NCBI GenBank assembly: GCA_963920765.1
Contig: OY987243.1
Coordinates: forward strand, 18,223,419-18,287,418
DNA: 64,000 nucleotides
Origin: Ulota crispa
Taxonomy: Eukaryota > Streptophyta > Bryopsida > Orthotrichales > Orthotrichaceae
Direction of reading: 5' to 3'
A program made the translations under genes and the position numbers. Each line of letters opens with the position of its first letter. Position 1 is the first letter of the stretch. Of the stretch, positions 1 through 14,521 are shown one piece after another. The notes beneath the pieces were generated by a model. It saw nothing but the letters and a program-made list of their open reading frames with translations, was not told the origin of the DNA and searched no databases.

Positions 1-555
1 CTTCAATCCTTAAAATTCACTCGAATCCTTGCAGATCTGTCGAGCCTCAAACTCGATCTGATCACCTTTCTTGTGCTGAAACTTTTGCTCTTTCGCTCAG
101 TCACAGACGTTCAGAAACAGGAGAAATAGTGGGGTTGCATGTGTTATCTGGGAACTTCATAACATTCTTTAAGAAACCCTGATGACACCCTGGAACTGCC
201 CATGATAACCCTAGTGCTTGAGTATACATCATGCCCTTGGAAAATCGCATTAAGAGGGGATTTGAGGGATATTAAGAAAGAACATGCTGTAAGCGTGGAT
301 GCGCTTTGTTACATATGAGTGTATAGAATCGAGTACTTTGTCAATGTAGTTATTTTGCATTTGTAGCTAGAAAGGGTGCAATGCTTCGACTGCTAGAGAA
401 TGTTTCGTCCCTGCAGTTTCTTAACGAAAAGTTGGAGCACTTCAAAGGCTTAAAAATGTTATATATTTTTGTTTTTTTTGTAATTTTCTGCTGAATGAGT
501 ATGGGGCACTAGTAGTAAGTTCGAAAACTACATACCATTGTGTGGGGGAGTGCAG
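1..555 (+). other. Intron and/or unresolved upstream part of the ApgM-like gene
   Basis: This stretch precedes the last exon of the phosphoglycerate mutase gene and ends in an AG acceptor at 554-555. It presumably holds intron sequence. I could not recognise any earlier ApgM exon in it, so the 5' part of the gene probably lies before the window. A short open frame after an AG near position 33 shows no family similarity I can name. Confidence 0.4.
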
Positions 556-1023
556 GCGATTGACGACTGTGGACACGACAAGGCAATGAAGCTGAAGGTG
601 AAGGCATTCGAGGCAGTGGATACCATGGTGGCCCAGTTGGCGCGCCTGCTCTTGGAAGCCGAGAAACGAACCGGGACGCGCTTCTCCATTTGCATCACTG
701 GAGATCACTCCACGCCTGTCGAGTATGGAGATCACAGCTACGAGCCTGTGCCCTTCTCCATTTGCCACGTGAGAGACTTCGTGAAAGCCAAAGGTGGCGA
801 GCAGGTGGTTCTGGCAACCGATCTCACTCCCTTTTCTCTGCCTACTGCCGACGTGGTGAGGCTTAACATTGTTGTTGACGAGGTGTCGGAGACTGTGAAA
901 GCGGTGGCAGGTGACTCCGTGACCAGGTTTGGTGAAATTGCCGTTGCACGCGGTTGCCTTGGCCGGTTTACTGGCAGTGAGATGATGGGCGTCATCAAGC
1001 ACTACATGGCTCTGGACGCGTGA
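556..1023 (+). CDS. 2,3-bisphosphoglycerate-independent phosphoglycerate mutase, archaeal (ApgM) type, C-terminal exon (5' partial)
   Basis: This is the final coding exon, about 155 residues, of a cofactor-independent phosphoglycerate mutase of the archaeal ApgM class. The enzyme interconverts 3- and 2-phosphoglycerate in glycolysis and belongs to the alkaline-phosphatase superfamily. The sequence shows an IDDCGHD segment near the start of the exon and the metal-binding signature GDHSTPVEYGDHSYEPVPF about a third of the way in. The end, with GCLGRFTGSEMM before the stop, is the usual ApgM C-terminus. An AG acceptor at 554-555 sets the exon start in the correct phase; an apparent ATG at 538 would lie in the intron. 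The rest of the protein is outside the window. This class is distinct from the larger BPG-independent enzyme that most plants use. Identity is strong; the exact acceptor is slightly less certain. Confidence 0.82.
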   Translation, partial: AIDDCGHDKAMKLKVKAFEAVDTMVAQLARLLLEAEKRTGTRFSICITGDHSTPVEYGDHSYEPVPFSICHVRDFVKAKGGEQVVLATDLTPFSLPTADVVRLNIVVDEVSETVKAVAGDSVTRFGEIAVARGCLGRFTGSEMMGVIKHYMALDA

Positions 1024-1927
1024 CCAGCGCTTCCCACAGCGGACACCAGCCAGGCTGGGGATGGGTTTTAGGGTTTTAGGGTTTAGGGTTTAGGGCTTCG
1101 TGCTGAGGAGGAACTCCTTTGAAAAGCACATGACTGCTATGGTACTGTCCCCTCAGGGCAAAGCAAATCTCATGTTGTTGGACATGATTGTTGGAAGCTT
1201 ACTGCCAATGAATGCATTTCCAAAAATATATCGCCTGCAAAAATTGGGTTGAGGATTGAGCAAGGGATTTAATGTTGAAAATTTGTGTACCTTGGAATGA
1301 AGACATTTGGGGGTCGAATGGAAGAGAACTCGTACTCCACCTGTGGACTCGTTTTTTCTTAGAGATTTGGTGTTAGTACAAGGCATGCTTTGTTGTTGGG
1401 GCTTCCTTAGCCTGGTTTTTAGTGAAATCAACATGGCAATAGTACACCAAAAGTTTCTTAGGTTTAGGTCAATGATTGACCAAGGTTGTGCAAAATAATT
1501 TACATTGTTGTGTTCCTTTTGCACTCGTGTCCTCAAGCGATGTTTCCTTTACAAACAAAGGAATTAAGTGTCCATGATTAGAAAGTAAAAATGGGTCAGA
1601 TCGAATACGCAGACATGTTCACAGGATGTACCACTTTGCACTGACAGAGTCTAATGGAGCGGATGAGTAACTTAGTGCACAAAGTGCTTAACTGCAAATC
1701 CGACTCAGAAATTTATTATTTTTTCAGGAATCGTCTAGCACCTATGGTAAATGTTTTTACAATACTGATGTTGGACAGTGCTAGGGCCTCAAAGATTATT
1801 ATATAAGTTTGCAGACTAACAACAGCCTCAGTTTCTGACGCATTATTAGAATATAACAATCGCACGATAACGTTTACCTGAAGTTGCAATTATACACTGA
1901 GGAAATAATGTTTGAGTCTGAGGTGAT
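1024..1927. other. Convergent 3' flanks of the ApgM-like and thiolase genes
   Basis: About 0.9 kb lies between the two stop codons and must hold both 3' untranslated regions. Apart from a TTTAGGG-type tract at 1063-1096 I see no coding similarity here. The open frames at 1153-1536 (-) and 1307-1498 (+) overlap each other and look like chance. Confidence 0.5.
1063..1096 (+). repeat. Short plant-telomere-type repeat (TTTAGGG)
   Basis: Four GGGTTT(T)A units run in tandem just after the mutase stop codon, the last ones matching the plant telomere unit TTTAGGG exactly. This is an interstitial tract of about 34 bp in a 3' flank, not a chromosome end. Confidence 0.7.
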
Positions 1928-5609
<3,682 letters not shown>

Positions 5610-7694
5610 GGCAACTATACTGTTCCCTTTCTTTCCGATCTAGTTGCTGTAATCTCTGACGACAGGATGCACTTGCGTACAATTCACCCCAATTTAAGCC
5701 GATTCTACCAAATTTTCAGAATACTCAGAAGCAGATCGAAGCGAGGAAGAATCGGGTTGAGAGGATCGGAGCTCTAGTTTGGTTTCTAGATAACTAGGGG
5801 AACTACAAGGGCTGATGGCGATGGCGATGGCTACGATCTCATGAAGAGTTTGCAGGAAGACGAAAAGGGAGTTGGTGATGGCAACCTGGGTGGACGACGC
5901 TGACGTGGAAGGTTGGTGAGCTTAGGTGGCATGTCGGTTTTATTTTAATTATATAACTGGCTTTGTCTGGAGTCTTCAATTAGAACTTTATCACGTGATA
6001 TGGTCGGAACAGAAATAATTCAAAAACTTGTAATTTGGGGTGTGAGCTGAGATTGTGACACGTGGAGGTTTGTTCAATAGTACCTGTGCACTTCCAAATA
6101 TATCTTGGAGCCAACTTCCTTGGGGCCTTGGAATCAATGTACGGGGAGTATCGGCATTTAGTTACAAGCTAACCGGTTGATTTTGAGAATTGTTGGATTG
6201 AATTCAAAAATTTAGGAACAAAGGAAAAAAAGATAATATTCCTTATTTTCTATAGGCTTAGTCGAGAGTATACTCTAGATAACCGGTTGACCCAAGAGAA
6301 TGTAGGATATTGGCCAGCTAAGCTAAAGAAACTTCCCAGACTCTGCTTGGAATCGACCATGGTGATCAATGTTTGAACTTTGGTAAACTGAGGCACGCAA
6401 AATTATTGGGCATTTTGCTAGAAATTTGGTGGAACATTCGTTTTGGTTTCCAATTTTGCTATTTTCTAGCCTGTTTTATAAAGAGAAATGAGCTTCGAAA
6501 TTCAATTTTTTATTTATTTGTAACTTGGTAAATTTACAAGCTGTCAAAGAAGAAGTGCCTACAGCATGATAGATTCCCAAAAGATTGAAACTATATGCAA
6601 CTAGTGTAATGCTGATGCATTTGACTAATATTTGAATGATATAGAAAATATAAAATCGATGAGCGTATTGATTAATCATAATATCTTTCTACATATAACT
6701 CAATTATCAAGAATGTAGTATATTCCCTTCTTTTGGAATGGTAGTGAAAAGAAGGAAAAGAATTCTGACTATCTCAGAAGCTAATGGGATTGAAAAATTT
6801 AGTTCTTCACGACTACAACAATCTTGGATAAAATTGAACAACTTTTTCTGTTACCATGATAGCTACAAAACAATTATTCGCAACCTGCAACAAAACACAA
6901 CTCAAGAATTTTTTTTAACTTATTGGCCAAGCAATTGCACAACCCTTTTTATAATCATTTTCTAGACTTGCAACTAAACCCAATTTTTTTGTTAATAGCT
7001 GGGAATAGGTACTCTAAAATTGAATGGTAATTACCGGGACCTCGAATGGGCCAGACGTAAAGATCAATCCAGATCCCTTTCTCCGAGGAATCGTACTCTC
7101 AGTTTGCTATACATTCATTCCCCTGCTATCCCTGTAAGTTGTAAACTACGACTGCTTTTGCACTATTTTCAACTCTAAAACCTCAAATCCAAAATCCAAA
7201 ACCCTGAAGTCAATGAAGAAATTTTGTTTTTTATCCTCGGACTTGCTTCCTAAATTAGACCCATCTATAGATCCTTGGTCACTTTGAAAATTAGGGTTTT
7301 GTTTCTGATTCTAGATTTGATATGGTTTTTGATAAGACCTAGCTGAATACTGACAAGAACTTTGAAAAAAGCAAGAAAACACAATCAATCCTAGGGTACG
7401 AATCTTCTGTTGTTTTGTCTAATCAAAGCTCCTCAAACATTTCTGCGCTGCAACCTAACGAATTTGTGGAAAATCAAATAAGTTTTTGGGGTTCCAATGC
7501 TCATTCAGTAGAAAATGCAGCTATGTCTGATGTCAATTTGCTGCTGACTGAACAGGATTAACCAGACATTGCTTTTGAATTCAACGTTTCTTGTTCTCTT
7601 TCTTTGAGCTAAGTGGCTGTCTGCTTACATAGAATGTTTTCATTGTGACCTTAAAATTTATATGTATTTTCGTTTTTTTCCTTGTTCCATGCAG
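5610..7694. other. Intergenic, thiolase promoter side; no gene recognised
   Basis: This AT-rich stretch holds the 5' flank of the thiolase gene. A short direct repeat containing TAACCGGTTGA occurs near 6168 and 6278. The segment CCCTGTAAGTTG near 7130 looks like a 5' splice site that could pair with the acceptor at 7694 (see the exon-like fragment that follows). The open frames at 6476-6679 (-) and 6738-6965 (+) have no family likeness. Confidence 0.4.
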
Positions 7695-7790
7695 CTAGGT
7701 TTACCACCAACATGACAAGCCACCCAGCTCACGAAGCAGCTCTCCTTCGGAAGGATATTCAGCCGATTGTTCTGATGCGACAGCAACAGG
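7695..7790 (+). other. Isolated exon-like fragment of an unknown gene
   Basis: A textbook 3' splice site (T-rich tract then TGCAG, ending at 7694) precedes about 96 nt, and a GTACTT donor follows at 7791. Inside, an ATG at 7712 opens the peptide MTSHPAHEAALLRKDIQPIV and runs on through LMRQQQ into the donor. A GTAAGT donor near 7134 could define an upstream non-coding exon. I do not recognise the peptide. No downstream exon can be seen before the element at 8046. It may be the 5' end of a truncated gene, a captured exon, or an alternative first exon; function unknown. Confidence 0.3.
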
Positions 7791-8045
7791 TACTTTTTCC
7801 TTCATTTATCATTGTTGAATTTCTGTTCGAAATGCTTAAATTATTAACTAGTATTTCTCATGCCACAATTATATGTGAAAATCTCAAACATGTGGCTTCG
7901 CAAATCAAACTTAGATGAAAAATGAATAGAAGATTACAATGCAGTTTGGGTGCGCTACCCTAAACCCTAAACTGACCGTGGGTTGATTATAACGCATTGG
8001 TGACATCATCAGCTTCGATAGGTGGCACAGTCCTAGAAGTGTTAA

Positions 8046-8958
8046 CCCCTAAAAGACCAAGCAAAGTTTTCACCAAAAACTCTTCAAAACTGCCATTTTT
8101 AGAGCATCAACCAAATTTGAAAACAAAAACATTTTTATGCATACGTGACCGTAGGATCTTGTAGAAGAATGGTTTTAGAAAATGTGGAAATAATTTCAGA
8201 GTTTTCCACTATGTGGATTGGAAGTTAGAATGGTTTGAATATTCAAAAACGTCTTATGAAAAACCGGGCAACTACCCTTGAGAAGGTGAAATTCCTGCAC
8301 GAAAAAAGGCCATGTGGGTGGTGCTTCTCTAAATTCCTTATTCCACCCAAGTAAAGTACATGTCAAAAAAGTTTCAAATCATTTAGAGTTGTATAACATA
8401 TGGAAAAAAATTAGTAAGTAAAAAGAAGTAGAGAATGATTCAAAACACTAAATTGTTAAGAATTTAATTATGGAAATGAAAAATGCCAATCCCAATGGTC
8501 ATAATGTTGTCATAAACAATATTCATCCTTTATTTTATTTTTTTTCCAAAATAATGAAAATTGAGTAAAATAAAGGACTTCAAAGTTTATTTTGGAGTAG
8601 AGAATCCATAACTGCCTGCAAACAAAAAATCCTCATAACTTTCATCTCGTTGATCCAGATGGAATGATTCAAAGCTTCCTACATTCACATAAATCTTCTA
8701 AACTCGTTTAAAATTTTAGTTTTTGAAAAAAGTGATTTTTAAAAACTTGCACTAGCTTCCCGACAAACATAAAAAACAACATATTAGGCCATAACTTTCT
8801 ACTCATAATTGCAAATGTCATGAAATTTAATGCATATGAAAGAGAAACCTTGTCCCCACATTCAATTAAAATTCAGCCTAAAATATGATAAGCTCCAATC
8901 ACAGGTACCTGCCCAAAATCGCTATGTTTGTCAAAAAGGGGGTCTGGTCCTTTAGGGG
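8046..8958. mobile_element. Non-autonomous TTAA-flanked element, copy D (about 913 bp)
   Basis: The left end TTAACCCCTAAAAGACC and the right end GGTCCTTTAGGGGTTAA are inverted repeats, with TTAA at 8042-8045 and 8959-8962. Nothing beyond TTAA is duplicated in the flanks, which supports TTAA itself as the target site, as in piggyBac-type transposition. No transposase is encoded. Its interior differs from copies A-C. Confidence 0.65.
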
Positions 8959-9458
8959 TTAAGCAAATCATTGATCGAACTTCTAGCCGTGTTTAGTTAG
9001 TGAATTAGATTTCAATAAAAAAAGAATTTCATACTTGTTCTTGAGAAGGTATTCCTATAGTGTAAAAAACCCACGTGTATGCCATATGTGCATAAAGAAT
9101 ACGAAGAGCTAATAATATGACAGCCCTCACAGAAATTATAAGAATCTTTACAAAGAAAGATAAATCCACCCTTCAAAGTACAACCACTTAACACATTCAA
9201 GTGAATGTAGCGTTGTTGAACAAGAAATAAACTTGCTATGGCCGAATGCTATCATTGTGGTTACCCAAAGAACCAATCGAGTGAAAGCCAAGCATACACA
9301 AATTGATCTGGAATATTTAACTGATCCAAGGCTACCTCAAACCTAGGCTGAGCAATCTCAGATTGACAGATGGACCTAACGTTCATGTTGCATTTTTAGG
9401 GAAAAAGAAAGTAAACGTGACAAATCTGAATGAGCTTTCAATATGAATCAAGAGCGTA

Positions 9459-9878
9459 CTCCCTCTGTCCCTCTAGAAACGTCCAAATCAGACACATTTC
9501 TTGTACCACTAAAAGCTCCGTTTTGCTGATTTCAAATGCTGAGGAAGCGTTTGTCATGTTCAATGATCTCACGGGGACAAGTTAAGCAATTAGAGAGCAT
9601 TCTTCTCCTAACTTGGTCTTGCCCTTGCCCATATGAGGTACCATTGTTGCTACTAATCTTTAAATCATCAAGAATGAGGAGCTGGCAGCATGCACAAATA
9701 TGATACTTTTTGCATGGAAGTTGGGTGCCCAAACGGTGACATCAAAGCTAGAGATTTTGCATACATTTGATAGATGGTATATTGATTCTAGAATGCATGT
9801 GTCACTAACACAAAAACTAAAAACATAGTTAATCCTTTACAATGAAGCTTTTTGGACGTTTCAGAGGGACAGAGGGAG
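9459..9878. mobile_element. Stowaway-like MITE (about 420 bp) beside the cytidine deaminase 3' end
   Basis: The left end CTCCCTCTGTCCCTCTAGAA and the right end, whose reverse complement is CTCCCTCTGTCCCTCTGAAA, are terminal inverted repeats. They continue inward as ACGTCCAAA on both sides. TA dinucleotides at 9457-9458 and 9879-9880 match the TA target of Stowaway (Tc1/mariner-derived) MITEs, and CTCCCTC is the classic Stowaway terminus. It ends 45 bp from the deaminase stop codon, so it may lie within or supply the 3' UTR. Confidence 0.85.
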
Positions 9879-9923
9879 TATCTAAGAGGACAAGGGAGGA
9901 GGAGGAATACCTTGCAGATCAGA

Positions 9924-12179
9924 TTAGCTAGTGTGATTACTATCCTCTGTCTTTTGCAGATCAGCTTCGAAGTGATGGAAGGATGCCAAGGGAGCAATGT
10001 GCTGCAAGGCCAGACGGACTGTAGATGCATGCCGCACAGGCGCACCTTTCACCTCCACCAGAACCACAGCCTCGATATCATCATAATCGCCACCTCCTCC
10101 GCAAATAAAAGCCACAATTGCTGCTTGTAGTGCAGGAAGTCCCGGATTATAAGCAGCTGATTCCATGTACGAGCCACTGAAAATCTCGCCTTCCCTCGTG
10201 ACAATCGATAGCCCAGAGGGACAGCTGCTGTAGGGTGCATACGACGCATTGGCAGCCACGAATGCTGCCATTTTGAGGTCCACAAACGACCGGTTGTCGT
10301 CCCGGAGCCACGACCTCAGGCTTGCCTCCTTGGAGAAGTCGCCTTTGAGTTTCTGGACCACCTTCTCCTTGGGTTCCTCGTTGGAAATATTCATGTGAAG
10401 GTTTGAGCAATCGTCTCTACTCAGATCCGGCAATGCAGCGAGGCCATTGCTTCTGGCCTCCAAGAGAAGAGGGAAGTTCTTCGATAGTAAATCATCTGGA
10501 CCAAATCTGTGTGGGAGGAAGTAGGACAGTGGGCGCACTTGCTCGTCCTTTCCATCCGTCACTAACAACCGAATGTCACCTGCATCCCTCAACTCCTGCA
10601 AAAATTGCCTGCAGAAACCAGACACAACAAACACATAAGTTCTTCAAACAAGGAATCAGTAAGTACATCAACATGACAAATGCGGGTGCGTGTATCAAGA
10701 GAGGATGAAGACAACCCCTATGATGGAGCCCTAATTATTTTTTGGGAGAATTTGGTGGATACCCCTGAAGTTTGTGATAATTGTACAAATGCCCTTGGTT
10801 TTTTCAGAAACTGCACACATACCCTTGGACCGTAATCTTCAGGCATTTCTTTTGTTGTGCACGCTACTTACTTCTCCCTTTGTGCGCACACTACTTCTTT
10901 CTTTATTATGCGTGTGCACAAAGGGAGAAGGAAGTGGCATGCACAATAAAAAAAATGCCTGCAAAGTATGGTCCAAGGGTATTTGTGCAATTTCTGAAAA
11001 ACAAAGGGCATTTGTACAAATATCACAAATTTCAGGGGTATCCATCAAATTTTCCCTTACTTTTTTATTTATTAAACCCTAAGCAAAGAGAGACCATGCA
11101 TTTGTTAAGAGCGCTTCGTATGATTTGTGGAATATAGAGGTCTTCAAAGAGCACCCTGAAGCAGGGATCAGGATTTGCATCCCAATATCTTTAAATTTAT
11201 ACGGCCTGAGGGACAAAATCTCGTGGAATGCTGGCTGTCCTCCCCTCCAGATCCTCCATGGTACAAACTTGTCAATGTAGAGGACCAAGGATTCGTTGTT
11301 TGAAAATGGTCAGTTATATTTTTATCATAATGTGTAATTCAAATGAAGCCAATTTTGGTATCACCAGAATCCAATGAAGAGGATTGCATGTATGTATTGA
11401 TCCGAAAATTGAAGGACATTGAGCATAAGAAAGTCCTGGTCTGATTTTACTAAAAACAGCTTTAAACGAGGCTCAATTTTGGCTGGTTGGTGAGTTGAAG
11501 AGAGAGCTGAGATCAATGTTTAAATTGGAATTTTGTGTTTGGTGCTAGTTTGGCGATTGCCTTTTTTTTTTGGGTGCTAATCTGGCTTCTTTCATTTATT
11601 TTTTGATGAAATCCGCATGTAATCCCCAGCTTTTTAGTGCAAAAAGACATCTAAAGCAAATGATTGTGACTTGACATGTGAGAAAAGGGGGCAAAAGCAG
11701 TCCCTTTACTGGTGAATTTTGGCGAATCACACTTAGTGGCTCTGGCGCTAGTTTCAGGCTCCTCAAAAAAAATCTTTTTCTGGCGATTTGTCGCCTCAAA
11801 CAAAAACATTGGTTGAGATGGACCTGCAATGACCGCAAGGGGCAGCCGACACGGCGATGAACACGAGCTTCTGCTCGCCATGCTGCAGCGCATTCGCCAC
11901 CAAAAACTGCTCGGCGTGCACGGAATGATTCAACGGCAGCTTCGGAAACTCCAAGTTCACCCCTCGAAAGATGCGACCGCTCGCCCCCAGCCCCACGGCG
12001 CCCACGTGGAAATTGGAGATCGGAGGGCGAGCCAGCTTCGCCGTCGGCTTCACCAGCGTCGCCAGAACCTGCTCCACCCCCATCCCCGACTCATGCCGCA
12101 ACTTCGCCACCTTCGCGGCCGCTATCACGAACTCCTGCATGGCCACCACCACAGCCAAATCCCCCTCCGGAGACCACAA
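9924..12179 (-). CDS. CDA: Cytidine deaminase, plant two-domain type, 346 aa, two exons
   Basis: The enzyme hydrolyses cytidine and deoxycytidine to the uridine forms in pyrimidine salvage, probably in the cytosol. Exon 1 is 12179-11824 and exon 2 10608-9924; together they give 1,041 nt. The catalytic zinc site is intact: the HAE triad in HSVHAEQFLVAN (exon 1) and PCGHCRQFL, which is split by the intron inside the arginine codon. The second, catalytically degenerate deaminase domain follows in exon 2, with AAFVAANASYAPYSSCPSG and the conserved GSYMESAAYNPGLPALQAA. Length and order match Arabidopsis CDA1. The first ATG gives a short N-terminal extension; an internal Met at residue 14 is an alternative start. 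The single 1.2-kb intron contains a MITE (10744-11056). No organelle signal is obvious. Confidence 0.95.
10744..11056. mobile_element. MULE-type MITE family M1, copy 1, in the deaminase intron (313 bp)
   Basis: The element starts GGGAGAATTTGGTGGATACC and ends with the inverted counterpart GGTATCCATCAAATTTTCCC. The arms pair over most of the element, around a centre rich in TGTGCGCACA-like sequence. The flanks TTATTTTTT (10735-10743) and TTACTTTTT (11057-11065) match at 8 of 9 positions. Three relatives occur at 16894, 25776 and 34954. Confidence 0.88.
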
Positions 12180-12674
12180 AATTTAGCTCCGCAAGCTCAT
12201 CCACAGCCCCGGCGATCAGAATCCCTTCTCTCTCTCGCTCTTTGCGTGCATTCAAAATCTGACCGGAGCGGCACAGTCTTCAGCTCTGAACATGCGCGAT
12301 ATCGCAGTGCTTGAGATTCCGCTTGGGGTATTCTTCAGTTCCAATGTGAAATCACGCAAGAAGCTACTTCCAAGGCAAGGCGAAGCGAGGCAAGGGCACC
12401 TTGCCAGCGCCCGCCACTCTGTGGTGGCACATCCGATGGAAAGGAAGTGTCGGAATTTTACAACTGTACCCGTGACATCGTCAAGAATGGCGAGTGATTC
12501 ACGATGACGGTGGGGCCGCGATTTCCGAGTCGCCTTCGACGATCGGCATTTCAAACGACAACTGCGATGAACGCGAGTTACGCGACAGTTGATCCGTCGT
12601 GCTTACCAACGTGTCAATGGGCTTCCGACGTGGCGTCCTGACTCGGTGGATGAATGTGGCAGTCCCGGACCTCT
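12180..12674. other. Upstream flank of the cytidine deaminase gene
   Basis: This stretch should hold the deaminase promoter and 5' UTR. It is more GC-rich than its surroundings. No open frame has recognisable similarity; those at 12252-12554 (-) and 12292-12507 (+) overlap antisense. Confidence 0.4.
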
Positions 12675-12678
12675 TTAA

Positions 12679-13303
12679 CCCCTCACAGCCCAAGGGGCCA
12701 AATCGGGCTTGTCTAAATTTTATTCAGGATGCTCAATCTTCCAACAAGATTTTTTTAGTGATTATTATTATTTTTAAACTCTTAATGACGTTTAGTTTAG
12801 CATTAGGAGTCTGATTTTGAAAATGAATTAAAGTGATTTGTCTATTCAAGATTTTGTGCAAGGTGTCCATTGCAAATCTTCACTTTTTAGTGTCGCTCTT
12901 GGAAATGAGCTTCAAGTACACTAGAACTAATCACATTAAAAACTCAATTTAAAAGATTGTAGAATAGATTTTGAGGAGCTGTAAATTGAATGGGTCAAGC
13001 ATGTTATATTTTACATACTCGTATTTTATTGGTACCTTCAATTTTAGGTTTGAGATGCAAAAAGAGGATTGAAAGGCTTCAAATCACTTTCGCAGTTTTA
13101 ACACCCTCATGATCAAACATTATAATCTTTCAATCCATAAGTGATATTGTTGTGTTCTTTTCCTATGTGATCTATAACATGTCTACTTTGAATTTGTATG
13201 GTTGCGCTTCAAAGAAATCTAATAAGATTGATCAAAATGCCGGCATTTTATTCACTTTCAAGCAAATTCTAAGATACTCCAAATTACCATGGATGGTGAG
13301 GGG
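12679..13303. mobile_element. Non-autonomous TTAA-type element, copy A (about 625 bp)
   Basis: It begins after TTAA (12675-12678) with CCCCTCACAGCCCAAGGGGCC and ends ATGGTGAGGGG before TTCA (13304-13307), so the right tetranucleotide is mutated. The interior aligns along its whole length with copies B (36658) and C (37439), sharing segments such as TCTATTCAAGATTTTGTG and GATGCAAAAAGAGGATTGAA. No protein is encoded. Confidence 0.75.
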
Positions 13304-13307
13304 TTCA

Positions 13308-13785
13308 CCCCTACTAAACATCAAGGAGGATGAAAAACGTCCTTCGGCTCTAAAGAAACATTCTATGATTCCAAAAAAGTTGTTTTTCATTTGATTTTTT
13401 TCAGAAGTAACCATAAACACATGGTCCATCATGGAAGACAAAAAATTACCTCATGAGATGCATTCATATTTTTTTGTAACGCAAATTCTGATAAGATTCA
13501 GAAGCATGGTGTTAGGTCCCAAGCTACCATTTTTGCAATTTTCATGAGGGCACCATGCACTATTGACTTTTCCAACTTTTTGAAGCAATACTACTGGTGT
13601 CATGTGCAAGAACAATGTAGACTACTAGGCAGGGCAGGCCATGGTGATCCATCTGTCCTTTAAGGGTTAATGTCACCCAACATGTGCATGATCACATGAA
13701 GTTCTCTGTGGTTTTTGCACAAGACAAGCAATTTGTGCAAAGTGTTTTATTGAAACGAGTTTAGGTGTTTGTTCTACCAATGCTA
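13308..13785. other. Non-coding sequence before the assembly gap
   Basis: No gene is seen. The segment CTGTCCTTTAAGGGTTAA ending at 13680 resembles the right terminus of the TTAA family and may be a solitary end of another copy. Confidence 0.35.
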
Positions 13786-13985
13786 NNNNNNNNNNNNNNN
13801 NNNNNNNNNNNNNNNNNNNNNNNNNNNNNNNNNNNNNNNNNNNNNNNNNNNNNNNNNNNNNNNNNNNNNNNNNNNNNNNNNNNNNNNNNNNNNNNNNNNN
13901 NNNNNNNNNNNNNNNNNNNNNNNNNNNNNNNNNNNNNNNNNNNNNNNNNNNNNNNNNNNNNNNNNNNNNNNNNNNNNNNNNNNNN
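13786..13985. other. Assembly gap (200 N)
   Basis: Exactly 200 unknown bases; the round number suggests a fixed-size scaffolding placeholder rather than a measured distance. Confidence 0.99.
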
Positions 13986-14126
13986 AAACTAAAGGTTGCA
14001 AAATCATGCGTGCAAACAATACACGATTAGGATAAATACAATCAAGAAAAACCTTACTAGCTATGACTGTGTTAGTGTTGTTGGCTAAATGCATTAAGTT
14101 TCTTGATTTTGTTTTGTTTGTGTTGA

Positions 14127-14351
14127 CCCCTAAAGGGCCCTTGGGCTCTGGAGATACGATACTAAATACAGTCACAACCAATATTCAAAAGTGTGAATAA
14201 GCTAGAAATTAAGTGTTACAACCATACATATTGAAGGGTTGTATGATGGTGGGTGCATTAAAAAAAATTGGAAAACCCTCATAGCAGCTCAAATATGTTT
14301 GTACATACAACCGTACATACGGTTGCAAAGGGCTTTTGGGCCATTCAAGGG
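14127..14351. mobile_element. Possible short TTAA-type element, copy F (about 225 bp)
   Basis: TTGA at 14123-14126 is followed by CCCCTAAAGGGCCCTTGGGC, and the right end GGGCCATTCAAGGGTTAA is an imperfect inverted match, with TTAA at 14352-14355. The ends resemble the other TTAA-family members but the match is weaker. The centre carries a small CCGTACATACGG palindrome. No coding capacity. Confidence 0.45.
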
Positions 14352-14521
14352 TTAAATTGTAACAAATATAAATAACATAAAAGATTCTAGAGGAAGACAA
14401 AAATTTAGGTTCAAAAAGAAAGAAGACCATTTAAGAGCAAAATTATAATACATATCACATGCTTATAACTAGTCAATCTACCCAATGAAAATACACTACA
14501 AAACAAAGCATATTTCTTTAA

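Noticed and set aside
442-1002. 186-codon open frame antisense to the phosphoglycerate mutase exon
   Set aside because: The + strand frame matches a known enzyme over the same bases; the antisense frame is a shadow with no family likeness.
9532-9732. 66-codon cysteine-containing frame on -
   Set aside because: It falls wholly inside the Stowaway-like MITE and shows no family similarity.
11829-12314. 161-codon open frame on + across deaminase exon 1
   Set aside because: It lies opposite a phase-confirmed cytidine deaminase exon and is rich in Arg/His/Gln as expected of a GC-rich shadow.
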